Positions 51,373 to 61,361 of a stretch of DNA of 64,000 bases are shown here, one piece after another. Origin of the DNA: Terriglobia bacterium (GTDB taxonomy: Bacteria; Acidobacteriota; Terriglobia; Acidiferrales; UBA7541); NCBI GenBank assembly GCA_020073705.1, contig JAIQES010000021.1, forward strand, positions 36,219 to 100,218. Direction: 5' to 3'. Under the pieces are notes generated by a model. It had not been told where the DNA came from, searched no databases, and saw only the letters and a program-made list of their open reading frames with translations. Made by a program: the position numbers and the translations under genes. Positions within the stretch are counted from its first letter, which is position 1. Each line of letters starts with the position of its first letter.

Positions 51373-53466
51373 TTATTTCTTACCGGTAAGTTCTCCCACC
51401 AGCCGGTTCGCCGCGTACACCTTCCGCAACGCTTCGAGGATTCCAGCCGAGTGCACGGCTACGGCGCGGGCTTGCTGATCGGAGTAAATATAATCCAGCA
51501 CCAGCGATTCGATATTTCCATCAAAGATGATCCCGACCAGTTCGCCCTGACGGTTGATCACCGGGCTGCCGGAGTTGCCGCCGGTTATATCGGCGGTGCT
51601 GACGAAGTTGAACGGCGTGGCGAGATTGAGCTGCCTCTTGCGCTCCTGCCAGATTTTCGGGAGTTCGAATGGCTCTTTGTTCTGATGCGCGTTGGCGTGC
51701 TCGTATGTGCCGCCCAGCGTTGTAGCCCAGGGAATCTTTTGGCCTCCTTCCACGTAGCCTTTGGCCTCACCAAAGGCCAGGCGAAGCGTGAAGGTAGCGT
51801 CCGGATAGACGCTGGAGCCATACACCGCAAACCGGGCGTTGGCTATCTTGCTGTAGGCCTCGCGCTGTGGCTCCTCTACCTGTTGCTCGAACGTCTGACG
51901 GATCCGGCGTGAGGCTGGGTCGATCAGTCTTGCGAGCTGAATCATGGGATCGTTCGAATCGTTGACCGCCTTCAGGCCGCCTTCAGCCAGGCGCTTGCGA
52001 ACGGCAACGTCTTTGAGCTTCGTGCCGGAGACCAGTTCCGCGGCGCGGTCGCGCGGTGATTTGCCGGCGAGCACTTTTTTCACCATTTCATTGTCCGCGC
52101 CCATCATCTCGACCATCATTCCCAGCGAGTCGGCCAGCTTCACGGTTTCGAGGTCTTCGTAAATCGGCGCTTCGGAAAATAAATGCAGCTTGAGTGAGTC
52201 AAGGGCAGCTTCGGAATACTCACGGAGACGCTCGGGGTTAGGCTTTGCGGTTTCCACCGGCAGCCGCAGCAGCGTGATCGCGATATCGAAAAGGTCGCTA
52301 TTGAGAGCTTGCGCGCGTTTTGCAGGACCGTACCCGACCAGGTTGTACTCGTCGCGAATTTTCACCAGTGTTTTTATTGTCGCGGCCACCTGATCCCAGG
52401 CAGCACCGTAAGCCTGTTGCAGCTTGGGATCCTTTTCGACGGCGCCCTGCAAAGATTTCTCGGCAGCGCGCTTCTTTTCTATGATCGCGGGGTCTTGCAG
52501 GCCGGCCAGCATGCCCAGGAGAGCCTTGCGGCTGTTTTGTATACCGAATAGCTCGTCTTCGGCGCGACGTGCGTTTTCGGTGCTGCGTTCCGAGTAGCCT
52601 CTGAGGAGCACCTCACGTCTTCGCAGAACATTAAGTGCTCCTGGAAGCGAGTAGTCGCGCTGGTATTCAATATGTGCCACGGTGTCGAGACGCTCGGTCC
52701 GGCCCGGGTTTCCGGATACGAAGACCAGGTCCCCTTCTGCAGCGCCCGTTTCACTCCACTTCAGGTAATGCTCCACATGCACTGGTTTATCGTTTTCGAA
52801 CGCGCGGAAGAAGCAGATGTCCAAGTCGTAGCGCGGATATTCGAAGTTATCCGGATCACCGCCAAAGAACGCTATGGCCTGCTGCGGCGCGAACACCAGG
52901 CGCACATCGGTATAACGCTTGTAACGGTAGAGGTGGTACTGGCCGCCATTGTAAAGAGCAATCACGTTGCTGCGCAGCCCTGTTTTGTCGCGGGATTCTT
53001 TCTCGATGGTGTTGATGGCCGCCCGGCGGGCCGCCTCCGCCGCCGCGGAATCCATGCCGGGTTTAACCGCGCCAGCCACCTGGCTCGTCACGTCCTCGAT
53101 GCTCATCAGAACGTTAAGTTCCAAATCCACGCACTTCGGTTCCTGGGCGTAACTCAGGGCCGAGAAACCCGTCTTGACGTAGTCTCTCTCCTTGGTGCTG
53201 ATCTTCTGTAGACAATCGGCGCCCACGTGATGATTGGTCATGATCAAACCATCGGCGGAAACGAAGGATCCGGACCCGCCGCTGTTGAACCGCACCGAAG
53301 ATTTCTGTACATGCTCCAGCCAGTCGGGCGAAGGACGGAAATGATACTTGTCCTGGAGGATCTTGTAGGGTGGGTTGCTAAACAGCCACATCCCTTCATC
53401 AGCGCGAGAGAAGGGAACGCACATCGCGCAGAGCGCGAAAAGTGCCATCGTTCGAATTAGTTTCAT
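51373..53466 (-). CDS. S46 family peptidase (DPP7/DPP11-like)
   Basis: DEGMWLFSNPPYKILQDKYHFRPSPDWLEHVQKSSVRFNSGGSGSFVSADGLIMTNHHVG; DITGGNSGSPVINRQGELVGIIFDGN. Confidence 0.92.
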   Translation of the reverse strand: MKLIRTMALFALCAMCVPFSRADEGMWLFSNPPYKILQDKYHFRPSPDWLEHVQKSSVRFNSGGSGSFVSADGLIMTNHHVGADCLQKISTKERDYVKTGFSALSYAQEPKCVDLELNVLMSIEDVTSQVAGAVKPGMDSAAAEAARRAAINTIEKESRDKTGLRSNVIALYNGGQYHLYRYKRYTDVRLVFAPQQAIAFFGGDPDNFEYPRYDLDICFFRAFENDKPVHVEHYLKWSETGAAEGDLVFVSGNPGRTERLDTVAHIEYQRDYSLPGALNVLRRREVLLRGYSERSTENARRAEDELFGIQNSRKALLGMLAGLQDPAIIEKKRAAEKSLQGAVEKDPKLQQAYGAAWDQVAATIKTLVKIRDEYNLVGYGPAKRAQALNSDLFDIAITLLRLPVETAKPNPERLREYSEAALDSLKLHLFSEAPIYEDLETVKLADSLGMMVEMMGADNEMVKKVLAGKSPRDRAAELVSGTKLKDVAVRKRLAEGGLKAVNDSNDPMIQLARLIDPASRRIRQTFEQQVEEPQREAYSKIANARFAVYGSSVYPDATFTLRLAFGEAKGYVEGGQKIPWATTLGGTYEHANAHQNKEPFELPKIWQERKRQLNLATPFNFVSTADITGGNSGSPVINRQGELVGIIFDGNIESLVLDYIYSDQQARAVAVHSAGILEALRKVYAANRLVGELTGKK

Positions 53467-53718
53467 GGAATCGTCCTGCCTCGACATCAAGGATATGACG
53501 GTCTTTGATATTAGCATTATCTTTGCGCGATCGCATGCGACCTGCCCGGTTGGAGTTATCCAAACAGACGCAGTCCGTAGTAAGCTGTGAACCAACGGGG
53601 AACCCCTGGGTGGGAATCCCGACTGAATTGCCATCAACAAGGATGCTGCCCTTATGCCGCAAGGGCCTTTTATCGGCGGGCCAGTCGACTTGGCATCCTT
53701 GCCAAAGAGGCTCGGACC

Positions 53719-55806
53719 ATGCGCCGCGCATCCTCTCAACTAGGGAGCCTCCAGAACAACGACCGCGTTGCCATCGTCGGCGGTGGACCTGCCGGTTCGT
53801 TCTTCGCCATTCATCTTCTTCGGGAAGCCCGGCGTCTCAATCGGCGCATCGACGTCGTCATTGTGGAGAAGCATGGTCCGACTGAGTTGGGTCCCGATGG
53901 CTGTCAGAGCAGGGGATGTAGCTTCTGCGCGGGCGTTATCTCACCGAGGTTGCATGAAATACTCAAGCAGGATGATCTCGTGGTTCCAGACGAGATCATC
54001 CAAGGGCGCTTCGACTACGTCTGGATACAGGGCCAGTGGAAAAACTTCCGGCTCCGAGTTCCCAAAGACATGCAGATGTACTCCGTTTTCCGGGGCTCTT
54101 TACCCAACAGAAGGAGCAGCAGACCGGGAGGGTTCGATGGGTTTCTGCTCGGTGAAGCGGTCAAGGAAGGCACGCGCATCCTGTATGGCGAAGTTGATGG
54201 CATCGCCTATACAGCGACTGGAATGCCCAGCCTAACAGTGAGGACACAATCAGGAGAAAGGGTCTCGCTCGATGCCAGCTTCGTGTGCATCGCTACCGGA
54301 ATCAATGCACATTGTGGTTCCGATTATCGTGACGATACTCTGATTGCCTCGGTCAGGCGGATGAATCCGGCGTTTGTTCCAGGCAAGTGCCGAAAGGCCT
54401 TCATCTTCGAGCTTGACGTGGGCGAGGACTATCTCGAGCGAAATCTGCACCGAGAGCTATACTTCATCGAGTACGGTTCGAAGCACCTTGCTCTCGAGCA
54501 TACCGCGCTCATTCCCAAGGGCAGGTTCTTGACCATCGCCATGATCGGCAAGTGTGTCGATCAGGCGGTCTTGCCACGAGACAGTCAGAAGATCCTCCAC
54601 GATTTTCTGACGCTGCCTCAGATCGACCGTATCTTACCAGGCATCGAGGCGGCTCCCCTCGCCTGTGCCTGTGCGCCCAGAATGACCGTGACCCCTGCCA
54701 GATCCCCCTATGGCGACCGGTTTGCCGTCATCGGCGACGCGGTCGGGTCGCGGTTGAACAAAGACGGCATATTCTCGGCCCACGTGACGGCGAGCCGGCT
54801 CGCGCAGGCCGTGCTCCACGACGGAATCGACAAGCACGCTCTCGCGAGAGAATACGGCAAGGCCATCAAGTGGCTGGCGGCAGACAACCGCTTCGGACGG
54901 ATGGTGTTTGGCGCGAGCCGAGTGGCGTTCACCAGGCCGGTGTTCAGCCGCATCATGTATCAGGCGTTCGCCACCGAGTCTAAGGTGCGGGATGAGGGCA
55001 GTCGGCCCTTGAGCGTGGTGCTATGGAAGATTGCCAGCGGCACGGCCGACTATCGGGAAGTGTTACGAGAGATGTTCGGATACGGCGTGTTGCGATCTCT
55101 TCTCGTCGGTGCGGCGGTCACGCTGAGGAACGTGACGTTTGAGGCGATCTTCGGTCTGAAATGGGGGGAGTACGGAAGATACCCGACGGTGGTGCTGAAG
55201 GAGAAGCGCGAAGCCTTCAAGGAGAGTCTCGCGTCGAGCCTGGGGACGGAACTTGACGAGTCGCCTGACTTCGAACGGATGTACGTGATCAAGATCCGAG
55301 GTTCTGAGGAAGAGATCATGGAGGAACTGGGCAAGTTCGGCCACCGGAATGCGCGGTTCCTCAGCCTGCGATTCGTTGAGGTTCGACAGATCCAGGGGGT
55401 GCCGAACCAGGTCGGATCGGTGATTCGGTACAGGATACCGCTCGTCGGCTTTGGCGCGGAACTGCGGCTGACGAAGAAGGTTGGCTTCGAGACCTTGCTG
55501 TATCAACTCGACGAGCGATTTGCGGACCATGGAAAATTCATCTTCAACGTCGCACCGACCAAGGACGGAAACAGCAGGCTCTCCATTTGCGCGACATTCG
55601 ACTACAAGAAAGGTAACGGCGTCGCGGGCCGGGTTCTATGTGAGGGTGCCAGGTTGTTGTTTCCGGGATTCGTGCACGATATCGTGTGGAACCATGCCCT
55701 GTGCACCATCAAGGAGGAGGTTGAACGGAAGTATGACTACACCCCCCAGACGGTAGCCGGCCTATCGAAGCCCACTTCTCCATCCTGCCCGATCATCGGG
55801 CCATGA
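53719..55806 (+). CDS. FAD-dependent oxidoreductase (geranylgeranyl-reductase-like) with C-terminal extra domain
   Basis: VAIVGGGPAGSFFAIHLLREA; GDRFAVIGDAVGSRLNKDGIFSA. Confidence 0.75.
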   Translation: MRRASSQLGSLQNNDRVAIVGGGPAGSFFAIHLLREARRLNRRIDVVIVEKHGPTELGPDGCQSRGCSFCAGVISPRLHEILKQDDLVVPDEIIQGRFDYVWIQGQWKNFRLRVPKDMQMYSVFRGSLPNRRSSRPGGFDGFLLGEAVKEGTRILYGEVDGIAYTATGMPSLTVRTQSGERVSLDASFVCIATGINAHCGSDYRDDTLIASVRRMNPAFVPGKCRKAFIFELDVGEDYLERNLHRELYFIEYGSKHLALEHTALIPKGRFLTIAMIGKCVDQAVLPRDSQKILHDFLTLPQIDRILPGIEAAPLACACAPRMTVTPARSPYGDRFAVIGDAVGSRLNKDGIFSAHVTASRLAQAVLHDGIDKHALAREYGKAIKWLAADNRFGRMVFGASRVAFTRPVFSRIMYQAFATESKVRDEGSRPLSVVLWKIASGTADYREVLREMFGYGVLRSLLVGAAVTLRNVTFEAIFGLKWGEYGRYPTVVLKEKREAFKESLASSLGTELDESPDFERMYVIKIRGSEEEIMEELGKFGHRNARFLSLRFVEVRQIQGVPNQVGSVIRYRIPLVGFGAELRLTKKVGFETLLYQLDERFADHGKFIFNVAPTKDGNSRLSICATFDYKKGNGVAGRVLCEGARLLFPGFVHDIVWNHALCTIKEEVERKYDYTPQTVAGLSKPTSPSCPIIGP

Positions 55807-55874
55807 GGCACAAAAAACGCAACTCAGCAAAACAAGAAACATCGCTTGCTCTAGGTTGCATTGGCCCAATCTTC

Positions 55875-55937
55875 AAATCGTATACGGGCCAGGCCCTCAC
55901 ACGCGTACTAAACGGCTCGAACGGGCATCACGTGTAG
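55875..55937 (+). pseudogene. uvrA 3'-end fragment, copy 3
   Basis: Encodes [20 protein letters not shown] versus uvr[21 protein letters not shown]; 12 nt differences in 60, mostly synonymous. Confidence 0.9.
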
Positions 55938-56034
55938 CCGACATTGACTGATTGTTTGGGCTCCCTCCCAAGTTCTTTCCGCTCAATAGAGGGATTTCGG
56001 TTATGGTAGGGTCAGCGGCGGATGGATCGCTACG

Positions 56035-56730
56035 ATGCCTGCAAACGTCGAAACCGTGTTGCGTACGACACCGCTCTTCGCGAATCTCTCTCAAAAAGAG
56101 ATGGACGCATTAGTGGCCCGAGTGAGCAAGAGGCATTTTCAACGGGGAGAGCTGCTATTCGGCGAAGGCGACCCTTGCACAGGACTATTCCTGGTGGCGT
56201 CGGGCAAGATTCGCATTTTCAAGTTGTCTCCTGCCGGCCGTGAACAGGTACTGGGTGTCGAAGGGCCGGGCAGTTCATTCGCGGAGGTTCCGGTGTTCGA
56301 TGGTGGAAACTATCCGGCTGCCGCGTCGGCATTGGAGGACACCGAGGTCCTTTTCATCTCGCGAAAGGATTTCCAGAGTTTTTGCCGCGAACATCCAGAC
56401 GTGGCGCTCAAAGTGATTGCCGTGGTCGGATCGCGGTTGCGACGCCTGGTCGGGATCATCGAAGATCTCTCATTTACGACCGTTCGACACCGGCTCATCG
56501 CCTTGATCTCCCGTCTCGCTGAATCCGGAGGCATACGCTCAAAAGAGGGCGTACATGTGGAATTGACGATGAGCCATCAGGATTTAGCGGCGGAATTAGG
56601 GACCGTGCGGGAGCTGATTTCACGCAACCTGAGCCGCCTTCAGGCGGAAGGGTTCTTGGAAGTATCCGGCCGCAAAATCATTGTGAAGGACCTGCCCGGT
56701 TTGAAACGCGAGCAAGACGCCAGCGAGTAA
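56035..56730 (+). CDS. Crp/Fnr family transcriptional regulator
   Basis: cNMP-binding fold LFGEGDPCTGLFLVASGKIRIFKLSPAGREQVLGVEGPG; C-terminal HTH LTMSHQDLAAELGTVRELISRNLSRLQAEGFL. Confidence 0.93.
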   Translation: MPANVETVLRTTPLFANLSQKEMDALVARVSKRHFQRGELLFGEGDPCTGLFLVASGKIRIFKLSPAGREQVLGVEGPGSSFAEVPVFDGGNYPAAASALEDTEVLFISRKDFQSFCREHPDVALKVIAVVGSRLRRLVGIIEDLSFTTVRHRLIALISRLAESGGIRSKEGVHVELTMSHQDLAAELGTVRELISRNLSRLQAEGFLEVSGRKIIVKDLPGLKREQDASE

Positions 56731-56772
56731 TCCCCCCCGCCCGAAAAAATTCAGGAGATTACCGTCCCAGGA

Positions 56773-56786
56773 GTAACTTAAGTCAC
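56773..56786. promoter_or_regulatory. Crp/Fnr-type palindrome GTAAC-TTAA-GTCAC upstream of ric
   Basis: 5-4-5 half-site geometry, one mismatch from perfect symmetry. Confidence 0.5.
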
Positions 56787-56836
56787 TGCCTGCTTGCGAG
56801 AACCGCCGTAGTGTATTTGCGGAAGAGGAGGAAATT

Positions 56837-57559
56837 ATGAACTTCAACGGTGCAACAAAAGTAAAAGAGATCGCAGTGGCGGATCCTCGGGCGAAGCAGA
56901 TTTTGGAGGAGTCGGGCGTGGATTACTGCTGCGGGGGCGACAAGTCTCTGCATGAGGCGTGCATGCACGCCGATGTGTCTGCCGAGGAGATTTTAAGCCG
57001 GCTGCGGAAGAACACCGCATTGGCAGGACCCGATGACGGGAGCTGGATTTCGGCGCCTTTGGCGGATCTGACGCTGCATATCAGAGAACGGCATCACCGG
57101 TACGTTCGCGAGGCGATCCCGCGCGTGGAGGCTTTGCTCACGAAAGTGAAAGCGAAGCACGGAAAGAATCACCCTGAAATCGCAGACATCGAGAAGCTCT
57201 TCGTTGATTTGGGCAAAGAGATGATCATGCACATGCAGAAGGAGGAACAGATTCTGTTCCCCTACATCGACGCTCTGGAACGCTCGGCCAGCGGAAACGG
57301 GACGCTCGAACCTCCCTTCTTCCAGACGGTGCGGAATCCGATTCACTCCATGATGAAAGACCACGATTCCGCCGGGGAACTGGCGAGAAAGATTCGCAAA
57401 GCCAGTTTGGAGTACACGCCTCCAGCAGACGGGTGCGCGAGTTATCAGGCGCTCTACCTGGATTTGCACGAGTTCGAAGCGGATCTTCACCAGCATATAC
57501 ATCTGGAAAACAACATCCTCTTTCCACGCGCCGTAGAGATGGAAAGCGCGGTTGTTTAA
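56837..57559 (+). CDS. ric: Iron-sulfur cluster repair di-iron protein (RIC/YtfE/ScdA)
   Basis: VDYCCGGDKSLHEAC (DUF542) and hemerythrin-like HIRERHHRYVREAIPRVEALL...HMQKEEQILFPYI...HIHLENNILFPRA. Confidence 0.93.
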   Translation: MNFNGATKVKEIAVADPRAKQILEESGVDYCCGGDKSLHEACMHADVSAEEILSRLRKNTALAGPDDGSWISAPLADLTLHIRERHHRYVREAIPRVEALLTKVKAKHGKNHPEIADIEKLFVDLGKEMIMHMQKEEQILFPYIDALERSASGNGTLEPPFFQTVRNPIHSMMKDHDSAGELARKIRKASLEYTPPADGCASYQALYLDLHEFEADLHQHIHLENNILFPRAVEMESAVV

Positions 57560-57573
57560 GCAGAGGAGAGGCG

Positions 57574-58941
57574 ATGTCGATTCCACTTGTAGCATCCGCA
57601 ACAGGGGCCGGAGGCGAGCGCCGTCCTGCCCTTTCTCCCGCTGAGATCATGGCGATCGCTCGCAGCCGTGAGGTCTCCCTGTCCCGCCTGCTGATGGCTT
57701 ACATCAGCACGGGGCTTGTTTTCATGTTGCTTCCCGGGACTTTCCTCGGCGTGTGGAATCTCCTCCAGATCAGCGGACGCGAGAGCGTGGCGTCCATTTC
57801 TCCCGCATGGTTGCAGGCTCACGGTCATGCGCAAGTGTTTGGCTGGATCGGCAGCTTCATTTTCGGTATCGGTTTCTACTCGATTCCGAAGTTGCGCGGT
57901 GCGGCGAAGCCGGCCTTTGGCGCGGCGTGGGCTTGCTGGGCGATGTGGACGGCCGGAGTGGCGTTGCGCTGGGCCGCGAATGTGTACGCATGGCAATGGC
58001 GCATGCTTCTCCCCGTTTCAGCCGTACTGGAACTTTCTGCCTTCCTGATATTTTTCCGCGCACTTTCGCAGCACCGCCCGGAAGCTTCGGGTAAGCCCCG
58101 CCTCGAACCATGGATATGGATCGTAATCAGCGCCGGCATCGGCCTGCTTCTGGCGCTCGTTGCAAATCTTGCCGGTTCCATTTACGTTTCGTCGCGAGGC
58201 GCGAGCCCGGCCTTCCCCCATTTATTCGATCAACGTTACCTCGCGCTGCTGGCTTGGGGATTTCTCGTTCCATTCGTGTGGGGCTTCAGCGCGAAGTGGA
58301 TGTCCGTATTCCTCGGTCTGAAGCCGGTCCGTCCCAAGCTGCTTTTCGGCGCGCTCGGTGCGAACGCGGCCGGAATCCTGCTGACGTTCCTGGGATGGAC
58401 GCCCGTGGCGACGGGACTTTTCGTACTTGGCGCGGCGCTGGCGATTGTGGGGCTGCGGATGTTCGAATCGTCGCGTCAAGAGCCGAAGACCCGCGGCGTA
58501 CATGCTTCGTTCCCGGTTTTCATCCGCCTGGCCTACGGCTGGCTGCTGGTAGCCGCGTTACTTGGGGCAGCCGCCGCTCGCTGGGACACCTCCGGCGGAA
58601 TCTGGGGCGCGTCGCGGCACGCGCTGACGGTCGGCTTCATCGCCATGATGGTGTTTTGCGTGGGCCAGCGCATCCTGCCTGCCTTCGCGGGGATGCGGTT
58701 GCTTTGGAGCACGCGCCTGATGTTCGCCGGCCTGGCGTTGCTCACGGCCGGCTGCCTGTTGCGCGTTTCCTGCGAAATTCTCGCCTACCAGGAATACGCA
58801 ACTTGGGCGTGGTCTGTTCTTCCGGTTTCGGCATTGCTGGAGTTAGCGGGCGTCACGGCGTTTGCGATGAATATATTTGGCACGTTTATTCTCGAACCCA
58901 GCCACGTCCAGAAGGAGCCGCTGGTGGTGAAAATGGTGTAA
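57574..58941 (+). CDS. NnrS-like multi-pass membrane protein
   Basis: Multi-TM, HGHAQVFGWIGSFIFGIGFYSIPKLRG; adjacent to Crp/Fnr and RIC. Confidence 0.75.
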   Translation: MSIPLVASATGAGGERRPALSPAEIMAIARSREVSLSRLLMAYISTGLVFMLLPGTFLGVWNLLQISGRESVASISPAWLQAHGHAQVFGWIGSFIFGIGFYSIPKLRGAAKPAFGAAWACWAMWTAGVALRWAANVYAWQWRMLLPVSAVLELSAFLIFFRALSQHRPEASGKPRLEPWIWIVISAGIGLLLALVANLAGSIYVSSRGASPAFPHLFDQRYLALLAWGFLVPFVWGFSAKWMSVFLGLKPVRPKLLFGALGANAAGILLTFLGWTPVATGLFVLGAALAIVGLRMFESSRQEPKTRGVHASFPVFIRLAYGWLLVAALLGAAAARWDTSGGIWGASRHALTVGFIAMMVFCVGQRILPAFAGMRLLWSTRLMFAGLALLTAGCLLRVSCEILAYQEYATWAWSVLPVSALLELAGVTAFAMNIFGTFILEPSHVQKEPLVVKMV

Positions 58942-59151
58942 ACACATTGGAGAAACAATTTCCTGGCGGTTTTTTGTGAGTTCCAGCCTCAGTCGTGAGA
59001 CCGGCGCCAACAAACAGAAGCGATTGTTCCGGGCTCCCGAATCACTCCTCATGAGCCGGCTTCCCGGGAACCTGCCCAATACCCCCATTCCGTAGACTTG
59101 CGCGCGATGAAGAGTGCCGCTAGAGTGCTGAAGGCGCCTTTGCGCGCCGCT

Positions 59152-60069
59152 ATGATTCACGACGATTCCAACCCGTCTGCAGCAGCGCCCGCCAGGGAGC
59201 CATCCAACCAGACATCGGAGGAGGCGCCGCCGCGGGTCGCAGGTCCTGCCGCGTCCGCGCCGGAAAACCTGCCGGGATTTCCGCCCGCGCCGCAATTCGA
59301 CTCTTCGGTTCCCATTGACTTGCGCGCGCCATGGGGATGGCTCGACGTGGGGCTGTTCGTGGTCTTCGGCGTGATCAGCAGTCTTGTGATCACCTGGGTT
59401 CTGGTCCTGGCCGCGATCGCAATCTTCGGGGCAAATTCGAACGATTTCGCCGGGCCATCGATAAGTACGGCGAAGTCGGTCGTTCTTCTCATCAACCAGG
59501 CTCTGTGGGATGGGTGCGCCATCCTGTACCTGTTCGTGATGTTGCGTGCGCGGACACCGGCGCCATTCTGGCCCGAGATCGGCTGGCGCAAACTCCGTTT
59601 GGGCGTGCAAACGTTTCGTGCATCGGCAATGCAATGTCTGAGCGGCGGCGCGATGCTGGCGTTGGTTGTTTCTTTTGCGAGTGGCTTTCTCAACCCGCAA
59701 AGCAGATTGCCAATCGAACAGATTTTGCAAGCGCGGATCAGTGTGGCGCTGTTTGCCGTGCTGGGCGTGCTGGTTGCGCCGCTGGTGGAAGAAACGATTT
59801 TTCGCGGCTTCCTATATCCGGTCATCGCGCGACGTTTGGGAATCGCTGCGGGAGTGATTGTCACTGGAATCCTTTTCGGTTCGATGCATGCCGCGCAGCT
59901 CTGGGGCGGGTGGGGCCAGATCGCCCTGCTGATCCTGGTCGGCATTGTGCTGACTTGGGTGCGTGCGCGGACCGGCACCGTTGCCGCCAGCTATTTTGTG
60001 CATCTCGGCTACAACGGCCTCCAACTGCTGGGATATCTGGTCTATACCATGGGCGGGGCGCGGCATTGA
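59152..60069 (+). CDS. CPBP family intramembrane glutamic endopeptidase
   Basis: [20 protein letters not shown] (EExxxR) and FGSMHAAQL. Confidence 0.88.
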   Translation: MIHDDSNPSAAAPAREPSNQTSEEAPPRVAGPAASAPENLPGFPPAPQFDSSVPIDLRAPWGWLDVGLFVVFGVISSLVITWVLVLAAIAIFGANSNDFAGPSISTAKSVVLLINQALWDGCAILYLFVMLRARTPAPFWPEIGWRKLRLGVQTFRASAMQCLSGGAMLALVVSFASGFLNPQSRLPIEQILQARISVALFAVLGVLVAPLVEETIFRGFLYPVIARRLGIAAGVIVTGILFGSMHAAQLWGGWGQIALLILVGIVLTWVRARTGTVAASYFVHLGYNGLQLLGYLVYTMGGARH

Positions 60070-60124
60070 CGCACGGCCCCGAGAGCAAATTCTGGAATTC
60101 GAACGGAGCGAACCCCAAACAGAG

Positions 60125-61174
60125 ATGAATGTCGCGCAACCCATCGAATGGACCGACAAGGGCGTGGTGATGCTCGATCAGCGGCGCCTGCCGGGCGAAG
60201 TCATCCGCCATACCTACGCCGACTACCGCGACGTCGCAGCGGCAATCAAAGACATGGTGATTCGAGGCGCGCCGGCGATCGGCGTGGCCGCGGCGATGGG
60301 CGTCGCGCTCGGCGTCGAGCGTTCCAAGGCGCGCACGCTCGAAGAACTTCGCGCGGAGTTCCTTTCCATCTGCCAGACGATTGCGGGCACGCGGCCGACT
60401 GCCGTTGACCTGTTCTGGGCCGTTGAGCGCATGAGCCGGAGTTTCGAACAGCTCGCCGCCGCGAACACGCCCTTGGACGCGTTGCGGCGTGCGATGGTTG
60501 AGGAGGCGCGCGCGATCCACGCCGAAAAAAAGGCTATCGACGAAGCGATCGGGTGCTTCGGCGCGGAATTGATGCCCGCCACAGGCCAGGTGATGACGCA
60601 ATGCAACGCTGGGGCGCTCGCCACGGCGGGCATCGGCACCGCACTTGGCGTGATCCGCGTGGCGGTCGAGCAGGGTCACAAGCTGCGCGTACTGGTTCCG
60701 GAGACGCGGCCGTATTTGCAGGGCGCGCGGCTCACCGCCTGGGAACTGCGCGAAGGCGGCATCCCGCTTACGCTCATCACGGATAATATGGTGGGACATT
60801 TTATGAAGACGGGCAGCGTCGCCGCGGTCGTCGTCGGCGCGGATCGCATCGCGGCCAATGGCGATACGGCCAACAAAATCGGAACCTATCAGATTGCCGT
60901 GCTGGCCCACGAACATGGCGTGCCGTTTTACGTCGCCGCGCCGGTTTCGACTTTCGACCTGACCATTTCCTCGGGCGAGCAGATTCCGATCGAGGAGCGC
61001 TCCGCCGACGAAGTGACGCACCTGTGCGGGGTGCGGATCGCCCCCGATGTGACCGTCGCGAATCCGGCCTTCGACGTTACGCCCGCGCGCCTGGTTTCCG
61101 CGATTATCTGCGAGCGAGGCGTCGCGCGCGCGCCGTATGTGGAGTCACTACGTCGCCTGGCGGGCTCCAAATAA
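60125..61174 (+). CDS. mtnA: S-methyl-5-thioribose-1-phosphate isomerase
   Basis: [83 protein letters not shown]. Confidence 0.95.
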   Translation: MNVAQPIEWTDKGVVMLDQRRLPGEVIRHTYADYRDVAAAIKDMVIRGAPAIGVAAAMGVALGVERSKARTLEELRAEFLSICQTIAGTRPTAVDLFWAVERMSRSFEQLAAANTPLDALRRAMVEEARAIHAEKKAIDEAIGCFGAELMPATGQVMTQCNAGALATAGIGTALGVIRVAVEQGHKLRVLVPETRPYLQGARLTAWELREGGIPLTLITDNMVGHFMKTGSVAAVVVGADRIAANGDTANKIGTYQIAVLAHEHGVPFYVAAPVSTFDLTISSGEQIPIEERSADEVTHLCGVRIAPDVTVANPAFDVTPARLVSAIICERGVARAPYVESLRRLAGSK

Positions 61175-61361
61175 GTGTCTTGTACGACTGCCCCTCAGGG
61201 CGACACGCGTCTTATGTCCGCCTGAAGGCGTGCGCTACACAAACTCAAGAGCTGCTTCAACCGATCTTTTCCGTTCGCGTGCGTTATCGAAAACGATGTA
61301 TTCTCTGGCGGTTCGGCATCATCATACTGTTCTAACGGCAGAAAGATTCGAGGAGGCCACG

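Noticed and set aside
59861-61021. 386-aa minus-strand ORF
   Set aside because: Antisense shadow of mtnA and the CPBP gene
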